DNA of 29,098 nucleotides from CAYXDR01 sp046498185 (GTDB lineage Bacteria; Desulfobacterota; DSM-4660; Desulfatiglandales; Desulfatiglandaceae): the NCBI GenBank assembly GCA_046498185.1, contig JAWOBE010000129.1, positions 1 to 29,098 of the forward strand, given 5' to 3'. Position 1 is the first letter of the stretch; every line of letters begins with the position of its first letter. The position numbers and the translations under genes are program-made. Below the pieces are notes generated by a model. The model saw only the letters and a list, made by a program, of their open reading frames with translations, had not been told where the DNA came from and made no database searches. Shown here one piece after another: positions 14,554 through 23,122 of the stretch.

Positions 14554-15759
14554 ATGAGCGATAAAATTGAAATAAAGGAACTTTACAAAATCTTTGGTCC
14601 TCATCCGGAAAAGGTGATCGGGATGCTCAACGAGGGGCAGACCAAAGATGAAATCATGGAAAAGACAGGGCATGGAGTCGGTGTGGCGAATGTCTCTTTC
14701 ACGGTGAAGGAAGGAGAAATCCTCGTCATTATGGGGCTTTCCGGAAGCGGAAAATCGACTCTGGTGCGCTGTATAAACCGTTTGATAGATCCTACGGCCG
14801 GATCGGTCTTCGTAAACGGTGAAGATGTCACAGCTCTCGACGAAGAGCAGCTTAGAATGTTCCGACAAAAGCACTTTGGAATGGTTTTTCAGCATTTTGC
14901 ATTGTTTCCTCACCGGACTGTTGTCGAAAATGTCGAGTATGGACTGGAGATCCAGAACGTGGAGAAGCAGACAAGGAAAGACGCCTCCATGCAGGCCCTG
15001 GAGCAGGTGGGGCTCAAGGGCTGGGAGAATTCGATGCCGGGGCAGTTGAGCGGGGGGATGCAGCAGCGGGTCGGTCTCGCGCGCGCGCTCGCACTCGATG
15101 CGGATATTATGCTTATGGATGAGGCATTCAGCGCACTCGATCCGCTTATTCGCCGGGATATGCAGGATGAACTGCTGGCATTGCAGGAAAAGATGCAGAA
15201 AACGATCGTGTTCATAAGTCATGATCTGGATGAGGCGTTGAAGCTGGGTGACCGCATAGTTTTGATGAAGGACGGCTATATCGTCCAGCAGGGAACAGCA
15301 GAGGAGATTCTTACCAATCCGGCGAACGATTATGTCGCGCGTTTCGTAGAGGATGTGGACATGACAAAAATAATCACCGCCGAATCAGTGATGTTGAAAC
15401 CTGCCGCTGTGGCGGGCTTCAGGTCGGACGGGCCCAAGGCGGTACTCCATAAAATGAGAAAAGCCGGAATATCGAGCATCTTCGTTCGTCGAGACGGGAA
15501 GCTCGTCGGTATGGTTACTGCCGTCGATGCCTCTGAGGCGCTTAAAAGGGGCGAAAAGAGCCTTGAAAACATAATAACCGAAGATTTCCAGCGGGTGTCT
15601 CCGGACGCCCAGGCGATAGAGCTCTTTCCGGTACTGGCCGAAACGAGCTATCCGGTGGCTGTCGTCGATGAAGAGGACAGATTGCTTGGTGTGATAATCA
15701 AGGGTTCGCTTCTGGCTGGAATTGTAGAAGGGATTCAGGCCGGAGGTAATGGATCATGA
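14554..15759 (+). CDS. proV: glycine betaine/proline ABC transporter, ATPase with CBS domains
   Basis: A 401-residue ATPase of the ProV/OpuAA type that powers uptake of glycine betaine or related compatible solutes. Walker A GLSGSGKST is near residue 65, signature LSGGMQQRVGLARAL near 164-178, and Walker B IMLMDEAFSALD near 185-196, with the H-loop in FISHDLDEA. Residues about 275-395 form a CBS pair, the ionic-strength/nucleotide sensor of this class. The N-terminal IEIKELYKIFGPHP is diagnostic for ProV. AGGA precedes the start. The stop codon overlaps the permease start by 4 nt, so translation is coupled. Confidence 0.95.
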   Translation: MSDKIEIKELYKIFGPHPEKVIGMLNEGQTKDEIMEKTGHGVGVANVSFTVKEGEILVIMGLSGSGKSTLVRCINRLIDPTAGSVFVNGEDVTALDEEQLRMFRQKHFGMVFQHFALFPHRTVVENVEYGLEIQNVEKQTRKDASMQALEQVGLKGWENSMPGQLSGGMQQRVGLARALALDADIMLMDEAFSALDPLIRRDMQDELLALQEKMQKTIVFISHDLDEALKLGDRIVLMKDGYIVQQGTAEEILTNPANDYVARFVEDVDMTKIITAESVMLKPAAVAGFRSDGPKAVLHKMRKAGISSIFVRRDGKLVGMVTAVDASEALKRGEKSLENIITEDFQRVSPDAQAIELFPVLAETSYPVAVVDEEDRLLGVIIKGSLLAGIVEGIQAGGNGS

Positions 15760-16589
15760 CAAGTTTCAGAATACCTGTTGGATATTGGATAGAATCAGCC
15801 ATAAACTTTTTTTCGGACAACTTCGCATTCGTTACGAAAGCGTTTTCGCACGTGACCAGCCAGGGCATTGATATAATGGTAGGTGCGATGATGTTCTTCC
15901 CACCCTGGCTTTTGATCCTTTTTTTCACCGGCATCGCTTTTTTGCTCAGCAGGAAGCGAGGAATAGCCGTCTTTACGCTTTTGGGCCTGTTACTGATCTG
16001 GAATATGGGTTTGTGGGCGCCGACTATAAGCACGCTTGCTCTGGTGCTGATTTCAACGATTTTTGCTATATCAATCGGTGTTCCTTTGGGGATATTTGCG
16101 GCCTTGAACCAGTTGTTCTACCGGATAATAATGCCTGTGCTCGATTTCGCCCAAACCATGCCTGCTTTCGTTTATCTAATTCCCGCGATACCGTTTTTCG
16201 GGCTGGGACCGGTGGCGGCCATCTTTTCCACGGTCATTTTTTCAATGCCGCCGGCGATCAGACTTACGTGCCTCGGGATAAAGCAGGTGCCGGGGGAGCT
16301 GGTGGAAGCGGCCGATGCATTCGGTAGTACGAAGTCTCAGAAGCTCTTTAAATTGCAGTTGCCGATTGCGACGCCCACGATTATGGCCGGCGTCAACCAG
16401 ACGATCATGCTTGCTCTTTCGATGGTGGTGATCGCCGCGATGATCGGTGCCAAGGGACTCGGAGGAGAAGTTTGGAAGGCCATACAGCGACTTCAGCCGG
16501 ACAGAGGCTTCGAGGCCGGCATAGGCATAGTAATCGTCGCAATCATACTTGACCGGATAATGCAACAGTTCGGCACAAAGAAAAGCTGA
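15756..16589 (+). CDS. proW: glycine betaine/proline ABC transporter permease
   Basis: A 277-residue permease with about six to seven hydrophobic segments. The cytoplasmic EAA-like loop appears as GELVEAADAFGSTKSQKLFKLQLP, about residues 180-203, and contacts the ATPase. SMVVIAAMIGAKGLGGEVW downstream is the typical ProW/OpuAB ending. It overlaps the ATPase gene by ATGA. The substrate-binding protein gene follows 104 nt later. Confidence 0.94.
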   Translation: MTSFRIPVGYWIESAINFFSDNFAFVTKAFSHVTSQGIDIMVGAMMFFPPWLLILFFTGIAFLLSRKRGIAVFTLLGLLLIWNMGLWAPTISTLALVLISTIFAISIGVPLGIFAALNQLFYRIIMPVLDFAQTMPAFVYLIPAIPFFGLGPVAAIFSTVIFSMPPAIRLTCLGIKQVPGELVEAADAFGSTKSQKLFKLQLPIATPTIMAGVNQTIMLALSMVVIAAMIGAKGLGGEVWKAIQRLQPDRGFEAGIGIVIVAIILDRIMQQFGTKKS

Positions 16590-16693
16590 ACGGCTGTAAT
16601 GGCTGAGCGCGTGTTCAGAATCGGGCGTTTATCCGGAGAAGTAGTGTTTTGTAAACCATTAATCGTAAATTTGAAACTGAAAGGAGTAAAATT

Positions 16694-17545
16694 ATGAAAA
16701 AAGTTGCTTTATTGTCCATGCTTATTTTTGCGTTTGTCGCCTTGGGTATGATTCCAGGAACCGCCGTGGCGAAGGAAAAAGTGGAAATTGTTTACGTTGA
16801 ATGGGCCTGTGCGACCGCAAGCACGAACGTGGTCAAGGCTGTTTTGCAGGAAAAGTTGGGTTATGAAGTGGAAACGACGCCGGTGAGCGCTGCGGCTATG
16901 TGGCAGGCGCTTTCGACCGGGGATGTCGATGCAATGACCACCGCCTGGCTGCCTATTACCCATGGCCATTACCTGGAAAAGGTGAAAGATGGCGTGGAGA
17001 ACCTGGGTGTCAACTGTGAGGGTGCAGGAATCGGATTGGTGGTACCCACTTATGTGACGATCGATTCCATCGCCGAATTGAATGACCACGCGGATAAATT
17101 CAACGGACAGATAACCGGAATCGATCCCGGCGCAGGAATCATGAGCAAGACGGAAGAGGCCATTAAAGAGTACGGACTTGATAATTTCAAATTGATGGAA
17201 TCAAGCGGCTCGATGATGACAGCTGTGCTGGCCGATAAGATCAAGAACAAGGAATGGGTTGTTGTCACCGGCTGGACTCCTCACTGGAAATTCGCTCGTT
17301 GGGACCTCAAATATCTCGAGGATCCGAAAGGTGTCTACGGGGGAACCGAGTATATTGGAACGGTCGTCCGAAAGGGACTCAAAGAGGATATGCCGGAAGT
17401 CTACAATGTGCTCGACAATTTCCGTTGGACGCTCGCTGATATCGGTGAAGTTATGGGATGGAACGCAGAAGGAGCAGAGCCATATGATTCGGCCAAACGC
17501 TGGATAAATGAGAACCCGGACAAGGTGGCTGAATGGCTGAAATAA
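16694..17545 (+). CDS. proX: glycine betaine-binding periplasmic protein (ProX/OpuAC-like)
   Basis: A 283-residue substrate-binding protein. Residues 1-26 are a signal peptide ending TAVAK; there is no lipobox cysteine, so it is a soluble periplasmic form. The aromatic ligand box expected for quaternary ammonium binding is represented by tryptophans in VEWACA, MWQALSTGDVDAMTTAWLP and VVTGWTPHWKF. Start 16694 has AAGGAG 8 nt upstream. A strong terminator follows the gene. Together with the two upstream genes this completes an importer. Glycine betaine is the likely substrate, but proline betaine, choline or ectoine cannot be excluded. Confidence 0.93.
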   Translation: MKKVALLSMLIFAFVALGMIPGTAVAKEKVEIVYVEWACATASTNVVKAVLQEKLGYEVETTPVSAAAMWQALSTGDVDAMTTAWLPITHGHYLEKVKDGVENLGVNCEGAGIGLVVPTYVTIDSIAELNDHADKFNGQITGIDPGAGIMSKTEEAIKEYGLDNFKLMESSGSMMTAVLADKIKNKEWVVVTGWTPHWKFARWDLKYLEDPKGVYGGTEYIGTVVRKGLKEDMPEVYNVLDNFRWTLADIGEVMGWNAEGAEPYDSAKRWINENPDKVAEWLK

Positions 17546-17572
17546 TAAATTTTTGACATTTTGATCCACCAA

Positions 17573-17611
17573 GCGACCCCCTCCTGCAGAGCAAGTGGGG
17601 GTCGCCCTTTT
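17573..17611 (+). terminator. intrinsic terminator of the betaine transporter operon
   Basis: Perfect 9-bp stem GCGACCCCC/GGGGGTCGC (arms 17573-17581 and 17597-17605) followed by CCTTTT. Confidence 0.8.
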
Positions 17612-17647
17612 GACCCTTCCGTTTTATATCCCACCACCTTTTGATGC

Positions 17648-17814
17648 AAGTTTGATGAGTTCGTAAAACGTATATCCCCGCCTTATCGGCGTCGGGATCG
17701 GGATCGGTATCGGGATCGAAAAGGTCGCCGGTCAAGTTCCGATATCGATACCGACCCCGACGCCGACCCCGAGGGACATGGATGTTTTGACTTCTTACGA
17801 GGCCATCAAGTTTG
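17648..17814. repeat. dispersed palindromic GATCGG-type repeat, copy B
   Basis: About 167 bp. The ends are imperfect inverted repeats, TTTGATGAGTTCGTAAAA at the left and the reverse complement of a TTGATGGCCTCGTAAGA version at the right. The left arm has CCCCGCCTTATCGGCG then hexamers of the type GGGATC/GGTATC. The centre GAAAAGGTCGCCGGTCAAG leads to a right arm of complementary hexamers. Copy C is the same sequence in the opposite orientation. It occupies most of the 403-nt gap before the DegP gene. Confidence 0.85.
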
Positions 17815-17827
17815 GGCTGCAAATATT

Positions 17828-17856
17828 TTGACCCCGCCCGGATGCGTGATTATTGT
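17828..17856 (+). promoter_or_regulatory. candidate promoter for the DegP gene
   Basis: TTGACC (17828-17833), 17-nt spacer, TATTGT (17851-17856), about 92 nt upstream of the start codon. A moderate match only. Confidence 0.4.
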
Positions 17857-17948
17857 TAACGGTGATGGCATGTAGGTTCGTATCATCTCAGACATCGATC
17901 ATCGGTGTGAGGTTTCGATTATCAAAATATGATGGAAAGGAGACAATT

Positions 17949-19373
17949 ATGGGGGGAAAATTTATCAATAGAGGTGAAGTTGTTCATAGATTTTTTGGGA
18001 TGATGTCTGCAGTGGTTGCGGCTGTAATTTTGTGGACAGTTATACCAGCCTCGGCCGATACGGGTTTCCCTGGATCGTTCGCCGAGCTTTCCAAGCAGGC
18101 CAGCCCAGCGGTCGTCAACATCAGCGCTGTCAAAATTGTAAAATCCCACGGAGGAATGCCGATGCCTTTCGGTGCCGACGACCCTTTCAAAGATTTTTTT
18201 GAATTTTTCTATCGGGACAGGCAGCCGAGAGATTTCAAACAACAGAGTTTGGGATCAGGATTTATAATCGATAAAGCGGGTTTTATTTTGACGAACAACC
18301 ATGTCGTGGAAAGCACCGACGATATAAAGGTCAAGCTTGCCGATGGCCGTGAATTCAAGGCTGAAATCGTCGGGAGGGATCCGAAAACGGATCTTGCGCT
18401 TATCAGCATCGAGCCGGAGAGTGATCTTCCCACGCTTTCACTTGGGGATTCTGAGACGGCACAAGTAGGCGACTGGGTCATCGCCATCGGAAATCCTTTC
18501 GGGCTGGGGCACACGGTAACGGCTGGAATCGTAAGTGCGAAATACAGGCAGATAGGTGCCGGTTCTTACGACAATTTTATTCAGACCGACGCCTCCATAA
18601 ATCCTGGAAACAGCGGCGGGCCACTGCTCAATACAGCGGGGGAGGCGATAGGAATCAACACGGCGATTTTTTCCAGGTCCGGCGGAAATATTGGAATCGG
18701 ATTCGCTATACCAATAAATATGGCGAAAGATATTTTGCCTCAACTTAAAGAAGGTAGGGTAGTGAGGGGTTGGCTTGGTGTAATGATCCAGGAAGTCACT
18801 CCCGAGTTGAAAGAGAAGCTGGGCTTGAGCGATGTACACGGTGCTCTTGTGGCTGATGTCACGAGCGGCGGACCTGCGGAAAAGGCCGGGATAAAGCGCG
18901 GTGACGTGATAGTAGGTTTTAATGGCAAGGAAATCAAAGAAATGAAGGAGTTGCCATTCCTGGTGGCGAGCAGCCCGGTGGGGTCTGAATCCGAGGTGGA
19001 TATCGTTCGAAACGGAAAGCCGATGACCGTAACGGTTACGCTTGGACGGTTGCCCGATGAAGAGGCAGGGGCTCCTGTCGAAACCCGGCTTGAGCTGGGG
19101 ATGAGTCTCGAGACGTTAACGCCGGATAAGGCTGCTTCTATGGGTCTTACCGGCACGGAGGGGGTTGTCGTGACCCAGGTTGCACAAGGATCTCCCGCCG
19201 CCGAAGCGGGTGTCAGACCGGGAGATGTCATCGTCGAAGTGGATAAAACTCCGGTCGGCAATGTCGAGAATTTCGAGGCGGCCGCGGCGAGGTTCAATCC
19301 CGGGGATACGATGTTGCTGTTGATCAAACGGCGTGGCGCAACACTTTTTCTTACTTTAAAACTTCCTGAATAA
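17949..19373 (+). CDS. degP: DegP/HtrA (Do family) periplasmic serine endoprotease
   Basis: A 474-residue trypsin-like protease and chaperone of the envelope. I chose ATG 17949 because AAAGGAG lies just upstream; the open frame begins 32 codons earlier without such a site. An N-terminal hydrophobic segment (about 16-36) acts as signal peptide. Catalytic triad by motif: H118 in TNNHVVE, D148 in KTDLALI, S222 in GNSGGPL. Two PDZ domains follow, about residues 255-350 (GWLGVMIQEVT) and 378-470 (LGMSLETLTPD). Length matches the Do family (about 450-500). It stands alone between a repeat and a hairpin, and is probably monocistronic. Confidence 0.96.
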   Translation: MGGKFINRGEVVHRFFGMMSAVVAAVILWTVIPASADTGFPGSFAELSKQASPAVVNISAVKIVKSHGGMPMPFGADDPFKDFFEFFYRDRQPRDFKQQSLGSGFIIDKAGFILTNNHVVESTDDIKVKLADGREFKAEIVGRDPKTDLALISIEPESDLPTLSLGDSETAQVGDWVIAIGNPFGLGHTVTAGIVSAKYRQIGAGSYDNFIQTDASINPGNSGGPLLNTAGEAIGINTAIFSRSGGNIGIGFAIPINMAKDILPQLKEGRVVRGWLGVMIQEVTPELKEKLGLSDVHGALVADVTSGGPAEKAGIKRGDVIVGFNGKEIKEMKELPFLVASSPVGSESEVDIVRNGKPMTVTVTLGRLPDEEAGAPVETRLELGMSLETLTPDKAASMGLTGTEGVVVTQVAQGSPAAEAGVRPGDVIVEVDKTPVGNVENFEAAAARFNPGDTMLLLIKRRGATLFLTLKLPE

Positions 19374-19389
19374 TTTTGATGTATTTCAT

Positions 19390-19427
19390 AATACGGCCGC
19401 CTTTCTTTTTGGATAGGTGGCCGTATT
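19390..19427 (+). terminator. hairpin after degP
   Basis: 13-bp arms (19390-19402 and 19415-19427) with one mismatch, 17 nt after the degP stop codon; the loop is T-rich and no long U tract follows. Farther on in this 346-nt gap is an 8-bp inverted repeat (19494-19501/19511-19518) of unknown role. Confidence 0.6.
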
Positions 19428-19596
19428 GCATCGGTGCTTTTAAGCCGGGGATCGACGGTCCCAGAATCAAGTAAATATTTCCGTGGATGACATTCATCAT
19501 CAAGGCATGCGATGATGATGGAACCGTATTCAGCGATGAATCCCCTGCATCGCCCCCCCTGCGCAACGGGAATGTCTGTTTCCTGTTGTTTGTTTA

Positions 19597-19624
19597 TTGA
19601 CAAGGCATCCGATTATTGTATAAC
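19597..19624 (+). promoter_or_regulatory. sigma70-like promoter for the cytochrome/flavoprotein cluster
   Basis: TTGACA (19597-19602), 16-nt spacer, TATAAC (19619-19624), about 95 nt before the cytochrome start codon. No other promoter of this quality appears before 24233, so it may drive the three genes up to 24232. Confidence 0.6.
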
Positions 19625-19719
19625 GTTACAACCCTTTAGTGACGGGTGTTGCTCACTCAACCCGGTATTTCCACCACGGCGGCCTGGGACGCCGGCAGAC
19701 AAACGGTGAAGATGAATTT

Positions 19720-21702
19720 ATGAAATGGGTAAATGCCTTTCTGCGAAGTTTTCTTGGTTTCACGTGCAGCCTCTTGTTTGTGCTTTTTGTGCTTTGTGTT
19801 CAATCCGCCGGCGCATCGTGGCTGATTGACGCCAGGAAATTTCATATCTCCGCCCATGGGCAGATGTCGTGCGTTGATTGCCACTATGAAGAGGCGGAAA
19901 AGGAGCTGCATCCCGATCCTTCGAACGTCGGCAGGTTGCCGGGCGATTCGTTCGATTTCTATGAAAGCTGCATGATGTGTCACGACAATGTTATGGATGA
20001 CCTGGAAGAAGGCATCCATGGAACGCGAAGCATCGACAATGCGGGTAGATACGAAAACTGCCTGCACTGCCATGTTCCGCACCATCAGCCCAGGCTGGGG
20101 GACAATCGAATGGGAGATTTTGATCTCGAATCGCCCCGGCACGAGCAGTGCAGCGCCTGCCACGAACCCGAATCCTCCCCGCCTCCCTTTCAAGGTGAAG
20201 ACGCAGAATGCGCGTCATGCCATGTACAATCGACATCGCCCGTGGGTGAAGCGGCAGGCGGAGTACCGGACGTACCTATTCTGCCTGGAATCAAGAAAGC
20301 TTATCATCAGCCTGGAAGCAAGGATGCTGAGATTGAAACGACGCCCCTATGCATCCATTGTCATATGGAAGGCCACGGGGCTGCGAAGATTAAGACCGGA
20401 GAAGCCGTCGGACTTATTTCCGAAGAGCAGTATTTAAAGAGCCCGCACACGAATATCGATTGCGGCGGCTGCCATGCTGACGCCGGCGAACTCAAAGTGG
20501 ATATGTATGAGGGTACACCGCATGCGGATGTAGGCTGCATCACCTGCCATCCAGAGGCCGCGGGATCGCCTCATGAAATGCAGCGCCCCGGAGATTGCCG
20601 GGATTGCCATGATCCCCACCACGATGAGAAAACAGCCCATGATGCGCATATCAACGTATCCTGTGAAGCGTGCCATCTTCGTGGTGTTACGCCTGTGAAG
20701 CCCGAAGGTTCCGATGTTGTGATGTGGAAGACGGAACGCAAGCCCGGTGAAAGTCTCGATATCCACGACATGTTGATGTACGAGGATGAAGACGAATGCG
20801 CACGCTGCCACGTATCAGGCAACACGGTGGGTGCGGCTTCGATGGTGCTTCCTGCAAAAAGTTTTATCTGTATGCCTTGTCATGCCGGTACTTTTTCGGT
20901 GGGTGATACGATTACCTTCGTCGCTTTGCTGATATTTTTCACCGGCGTGGTTATATTTTTCGCCTACTGGACATCCGGATCCATCGCTCAAACAGGTGAA
21001 GTGTCGGTCTGGAAAAAGATCGGATTTATGGCCGCATCTACGATGAGAACACTCTTTTCCTCCAGGATCGTTCCCATGGCGAAGGCGATTTTCTTCGACG
21101 TACTGCTCCAGCGGCGGCTTTACCGTCTTTCACCTTTGAGGTGGTTGGTGCACGGTCTGATCTTCTTCCCGTTTATGTTCAGGTTTTTGTGGGGCCTTAT
21201 CGCGCTTTTGGGTAGCCTTTGGGCACCCGATTCGAATCTTGTATGGGGCATGATAAACAAAAACAATGCCGCGGCTGCATTGTTGTTCGATATCAGCGGG
21301 CTCTTGATTCTGGTGGGGATCTTTTTGGCATTGGTAAGAGGATTTGTATCCAGGGCTGAAGAGCAGGCGGAAGGTACCCCCCGGCAGGATTGGGTAGCAT
21401 TGGCGTTGATCGCCGCCATAGTTATTGTTGGATTTCTGGCTGAAGGTCTGCGTATGGCCGTCACCGGGTGGCCTGAAGGTTCCGGGTGGGCGTTTATAGG
21501 TTATATCTTTTCGTTTGTTTTTTCGTGGGCGTCGGGAGCGTATCCATTCGTGTGGTATCTGCATGCAGCGCTTGCCGGAGCCTTCATCGCTTATATTCCT
21601 TTCAGCCGGCTGTCACATATCATCGTCGGGCCGGTGGTTTTGGCCATGAAAGCAGTGGATGCGGACGAAGAAAAAGAGGCGGCGGTTCCGCGGATAATCT
21701 AG
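19720..21702 (+). CDS. 12-haem c-type cytochrome fused to a NarI/HdrE-like b-type membrane domain
   Basis: A 660-residue protein. A signal peptide (about 1-30) is followed by a periplasmic region with twelve CxxCH haem-attachment motifs up to about residue 390 (from CVDCH to CMPCH), including two CHxPHH-type histidine clusters. The remaining approximately 270 residues hold about six membrane helices. LSPLRWLVHGLIFFPFMFRF and later histidines are consistent with b-haem ligation as in nitrate reductase gamma/HdrE/DsrM-type subunits. It should pass electrons between quinones (or menaquinol) and periplasmic or cytoplasmic partners. I chose ATG 19720 since it begins the signal peptide; the Shine-Dalgarno sequence is weak (GGTGA). 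The flavoprotein gene follows 36 nt later. Confidence 0.85.
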   Translation: MKWVNAFLRSFLGFTCSLLFVLFVLCVQSAGASWLIDARKFHISAHGQMSCVDCHYEEAEKELHPDPSNVGRLPGDSFDFYESCMMCHDNVMDDLEEGIHGTRSIDNAGRYENCLHCHVPHHQPRLGDNRMGDFDLESPRHEQCSACHEPESSPPPFQGEDAECASCHVQSTSPVGEAAGGVPDVPILPGIKKAYHQPGSKDAEIETTPLCIHCHMEGHGAAKIKTGEAVGLISEEQYLKSPHTNIDCGGCHADAGELKVDMYEGTPHADVGCITCHPEAAGSPHEMQRPGDCRDCHDPHHDEKTAHDAHINVSCEACHLRGVTPVKPEGSDVVMWKTERKPGESLDIHDMLMYEDEDECARCHVSGNTVGAASMVLPAKSFICMPCHAGTFSVGDTITFVALLIFFTGVVIFFAYWTSGSIAQTGEVSVWKKIGFMAASTMRTLFSSRIVPMAKAIFFDVLLQRRLYRLSPLRWLVHGLIFFPFMFRFLWGLIALLGSLWAPDSNLVWGMINKNNAAAALLFDISGLLILVGIFLALVRGFVSRAEEQAEGTPRQDWVALALIAAIVIVGFLAEGLRMAVTGWPEGSGWAFIGYIFSFVFSWASGAYPFVWYLHAALAGAFIAYIPFSRLSHIIVGPVVLAMKAVDADEEKEAAVPRII

Positions 21703-21738
21703 GCTTCTGCCGCCGAGGCCTTAGGGAGTTCCAGACGG

Positions 21739-23121
21739 ATGGACGAAAAAGTGAAAAAAGGGCTTATCGAAATTGTCGGGGAAAAAAATTTCAACGACAA
21801 ATTGATAGACATGGTTTCATATTCCTATGACGCGTCAGAGTATAGCCACAGGCCGATGTGTGCCGTATGGGTGGAGAGCACCGAGCAGGTCTCTCAGGTG
21901 CTGAAACTGGCAAACAGGGAGAGAATTTCTGTTGTTCCCCGCGGAGGCGGTACCGGATTGACCGGACTGGCGGTTCCGGTGAACGGCGGCATCGTGCTTG
22001 ACCTGAACCACATGAACAAGATTGTAAACGTAAGCATAGAGGACCGGCTGGCTGTTGTGCAGCCGGGAGTCGTCTATGATGATCTTTCAAGGGCGCTCGA
22101 TCCATTTGGGTTTTTTTTCCCTCCTGATCCGGCCAGCAGCCAGGTTTGTACGCTCGGAGGCAACGTCGCGACCAACGCAGGGGGTGTCAAAGGCGCTAAA
22201 TACGGCACGACCAGAGACTATGTTCTCGGCCTGTTGCTGGTTCTGCCCGACGGCCGAATCATGCGAACCGGATCGCAGTGTATAAAGAGCGTTTCAGGAT
22301 ACGATTTGACAAAGCTTTTCGTGGGTTCCGAGGGGACCCTGGGAGTGATCACTGAGATCACATTAAAGATCAATCCCAAAACCACCGCTTCGACCACAGC
22401 GATGGCCGCCTTCGATGATCTGGGGGACGCCGGTCGCGCGGTGAGTGAAACGATGCACAGCGGTGTATTGCCGGCGGTGCTGGAGATACTGGGCAAGGAA
22501 GCCCTGATAGCGATAAATCGGAACACCGATTTGAATCTGCCGGAAGTTGATGCAATTCTCCTTGTTGAGACAGATGGCTATACACAGGAAGAAACGGACT
22601 ACCAGGTAAAAAAGGTGCTTGAAGTTTTCAAGCGGAATAATGCAAGGGAAATAAAGCAGGCAAAGACAAAAGAGGAAGCCGAGGGCCTGTGGGAAGCCAG
22701 GAAGTCAGCCTATGCTGTTCTTGCGAGGTTGAACACACATCAGGTTCTCGAAGACGTGACGGTCCCGATGAGCCAGATCGCTGACGCACTGATAGGCATC
22801 AGAAAGATATCCGAAAAATATGATATCATGATAGCAACTTACGGGCATGCAGGAGATGGAAACCTACACCCTCAATTCGTCTATGACGGCTATGATCCGG
22901 ATGTGGTTGAGCGGAAGAAGGCCGCAAGTGCAGCGTTATTCAAACTGGCTATCGATCTTGGGGGCACCCTTACGGGAGAGCACGGCATCGGCTTGCAGAA
23001 AGCCGCATTCATGGGCTTGGAACACGACGAAGTTTCGATGGACGTGATGCGGGGAATCAAACGTCTGCTGGATCCCAACAATATACTGAATCCCGGCAAG
23101 ATGGCTCTCGATGAGGGGTGA
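21739..23121 (+). CDS. glcD: GlcD-like FAD-linked 2-hydroxyacid dehydrogenase
   Basis: A 460-residue flavoprotein of the VAO/PCMH family. The FAD-binding region includes VVPRGGGTGLTGLAVPVNGGIVLDL (about residues 57-81) and GGNVATNAGG. The C-terminal oxidase domain ends with TYGHAGDGNLHP and GEHGIGLQK, both typical of glycolate/D-lactate oxidase subunits. The usual reaction is oxidation of D-lactate or glycolate with electrons passed to a partner iron-sulfur protein. The partner is encoded immediately downstream, its start lying 1 nt after this stop. Substrate is not resolved by sequence. Confidence 0.93.
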   Translation: MDEKVKKGLIEIVGEKNFNDKLIDMVSYSYDASEYSHRPMCAVWVESTEQVSQVLKLANRERISVVPRGGGTGLTGLAVPVNGGIVLDLNHMNKIVNVSIEDRLAVVQPGVVYDDLSRALDPFGFFFPPDPASSQVCTLGGNVATNAGGVKGAKYGTTRDYVLGLLLVLPDGRIMRTGSQCIKSVSGYDLTKLFVGSEGTLGVITEITLKINPKTTASTTAMAAFDDLGDAGRAVSETMHSGVLPAVLEILGKEALIAINRNTDLNLPEVDAILLVETDGYTQEETDYQVKKVLEVFKRNNAREIKQAKTKEEAEGLWEARKSAYAVLARLNTHQVLEDVTVPMSQIADALIGIRKISEKYDIMIATYGHAGDGNLHPQFVYDGYDPDVVERKKAASAALFKLAIDLGGTLTGEHGIGLQKAAFMGLEHDEVSMDVMRGIKRLLDPNNILNPGKMALDEG

Positions 23122-23122
23122 T

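Noticed and set aside
18740..19603. Minus-strand frame of 287 codons opposite degP
   Set aside because: Ser/Pro/Thr-rich antisense reading of the PDZ region with no protein-family character.
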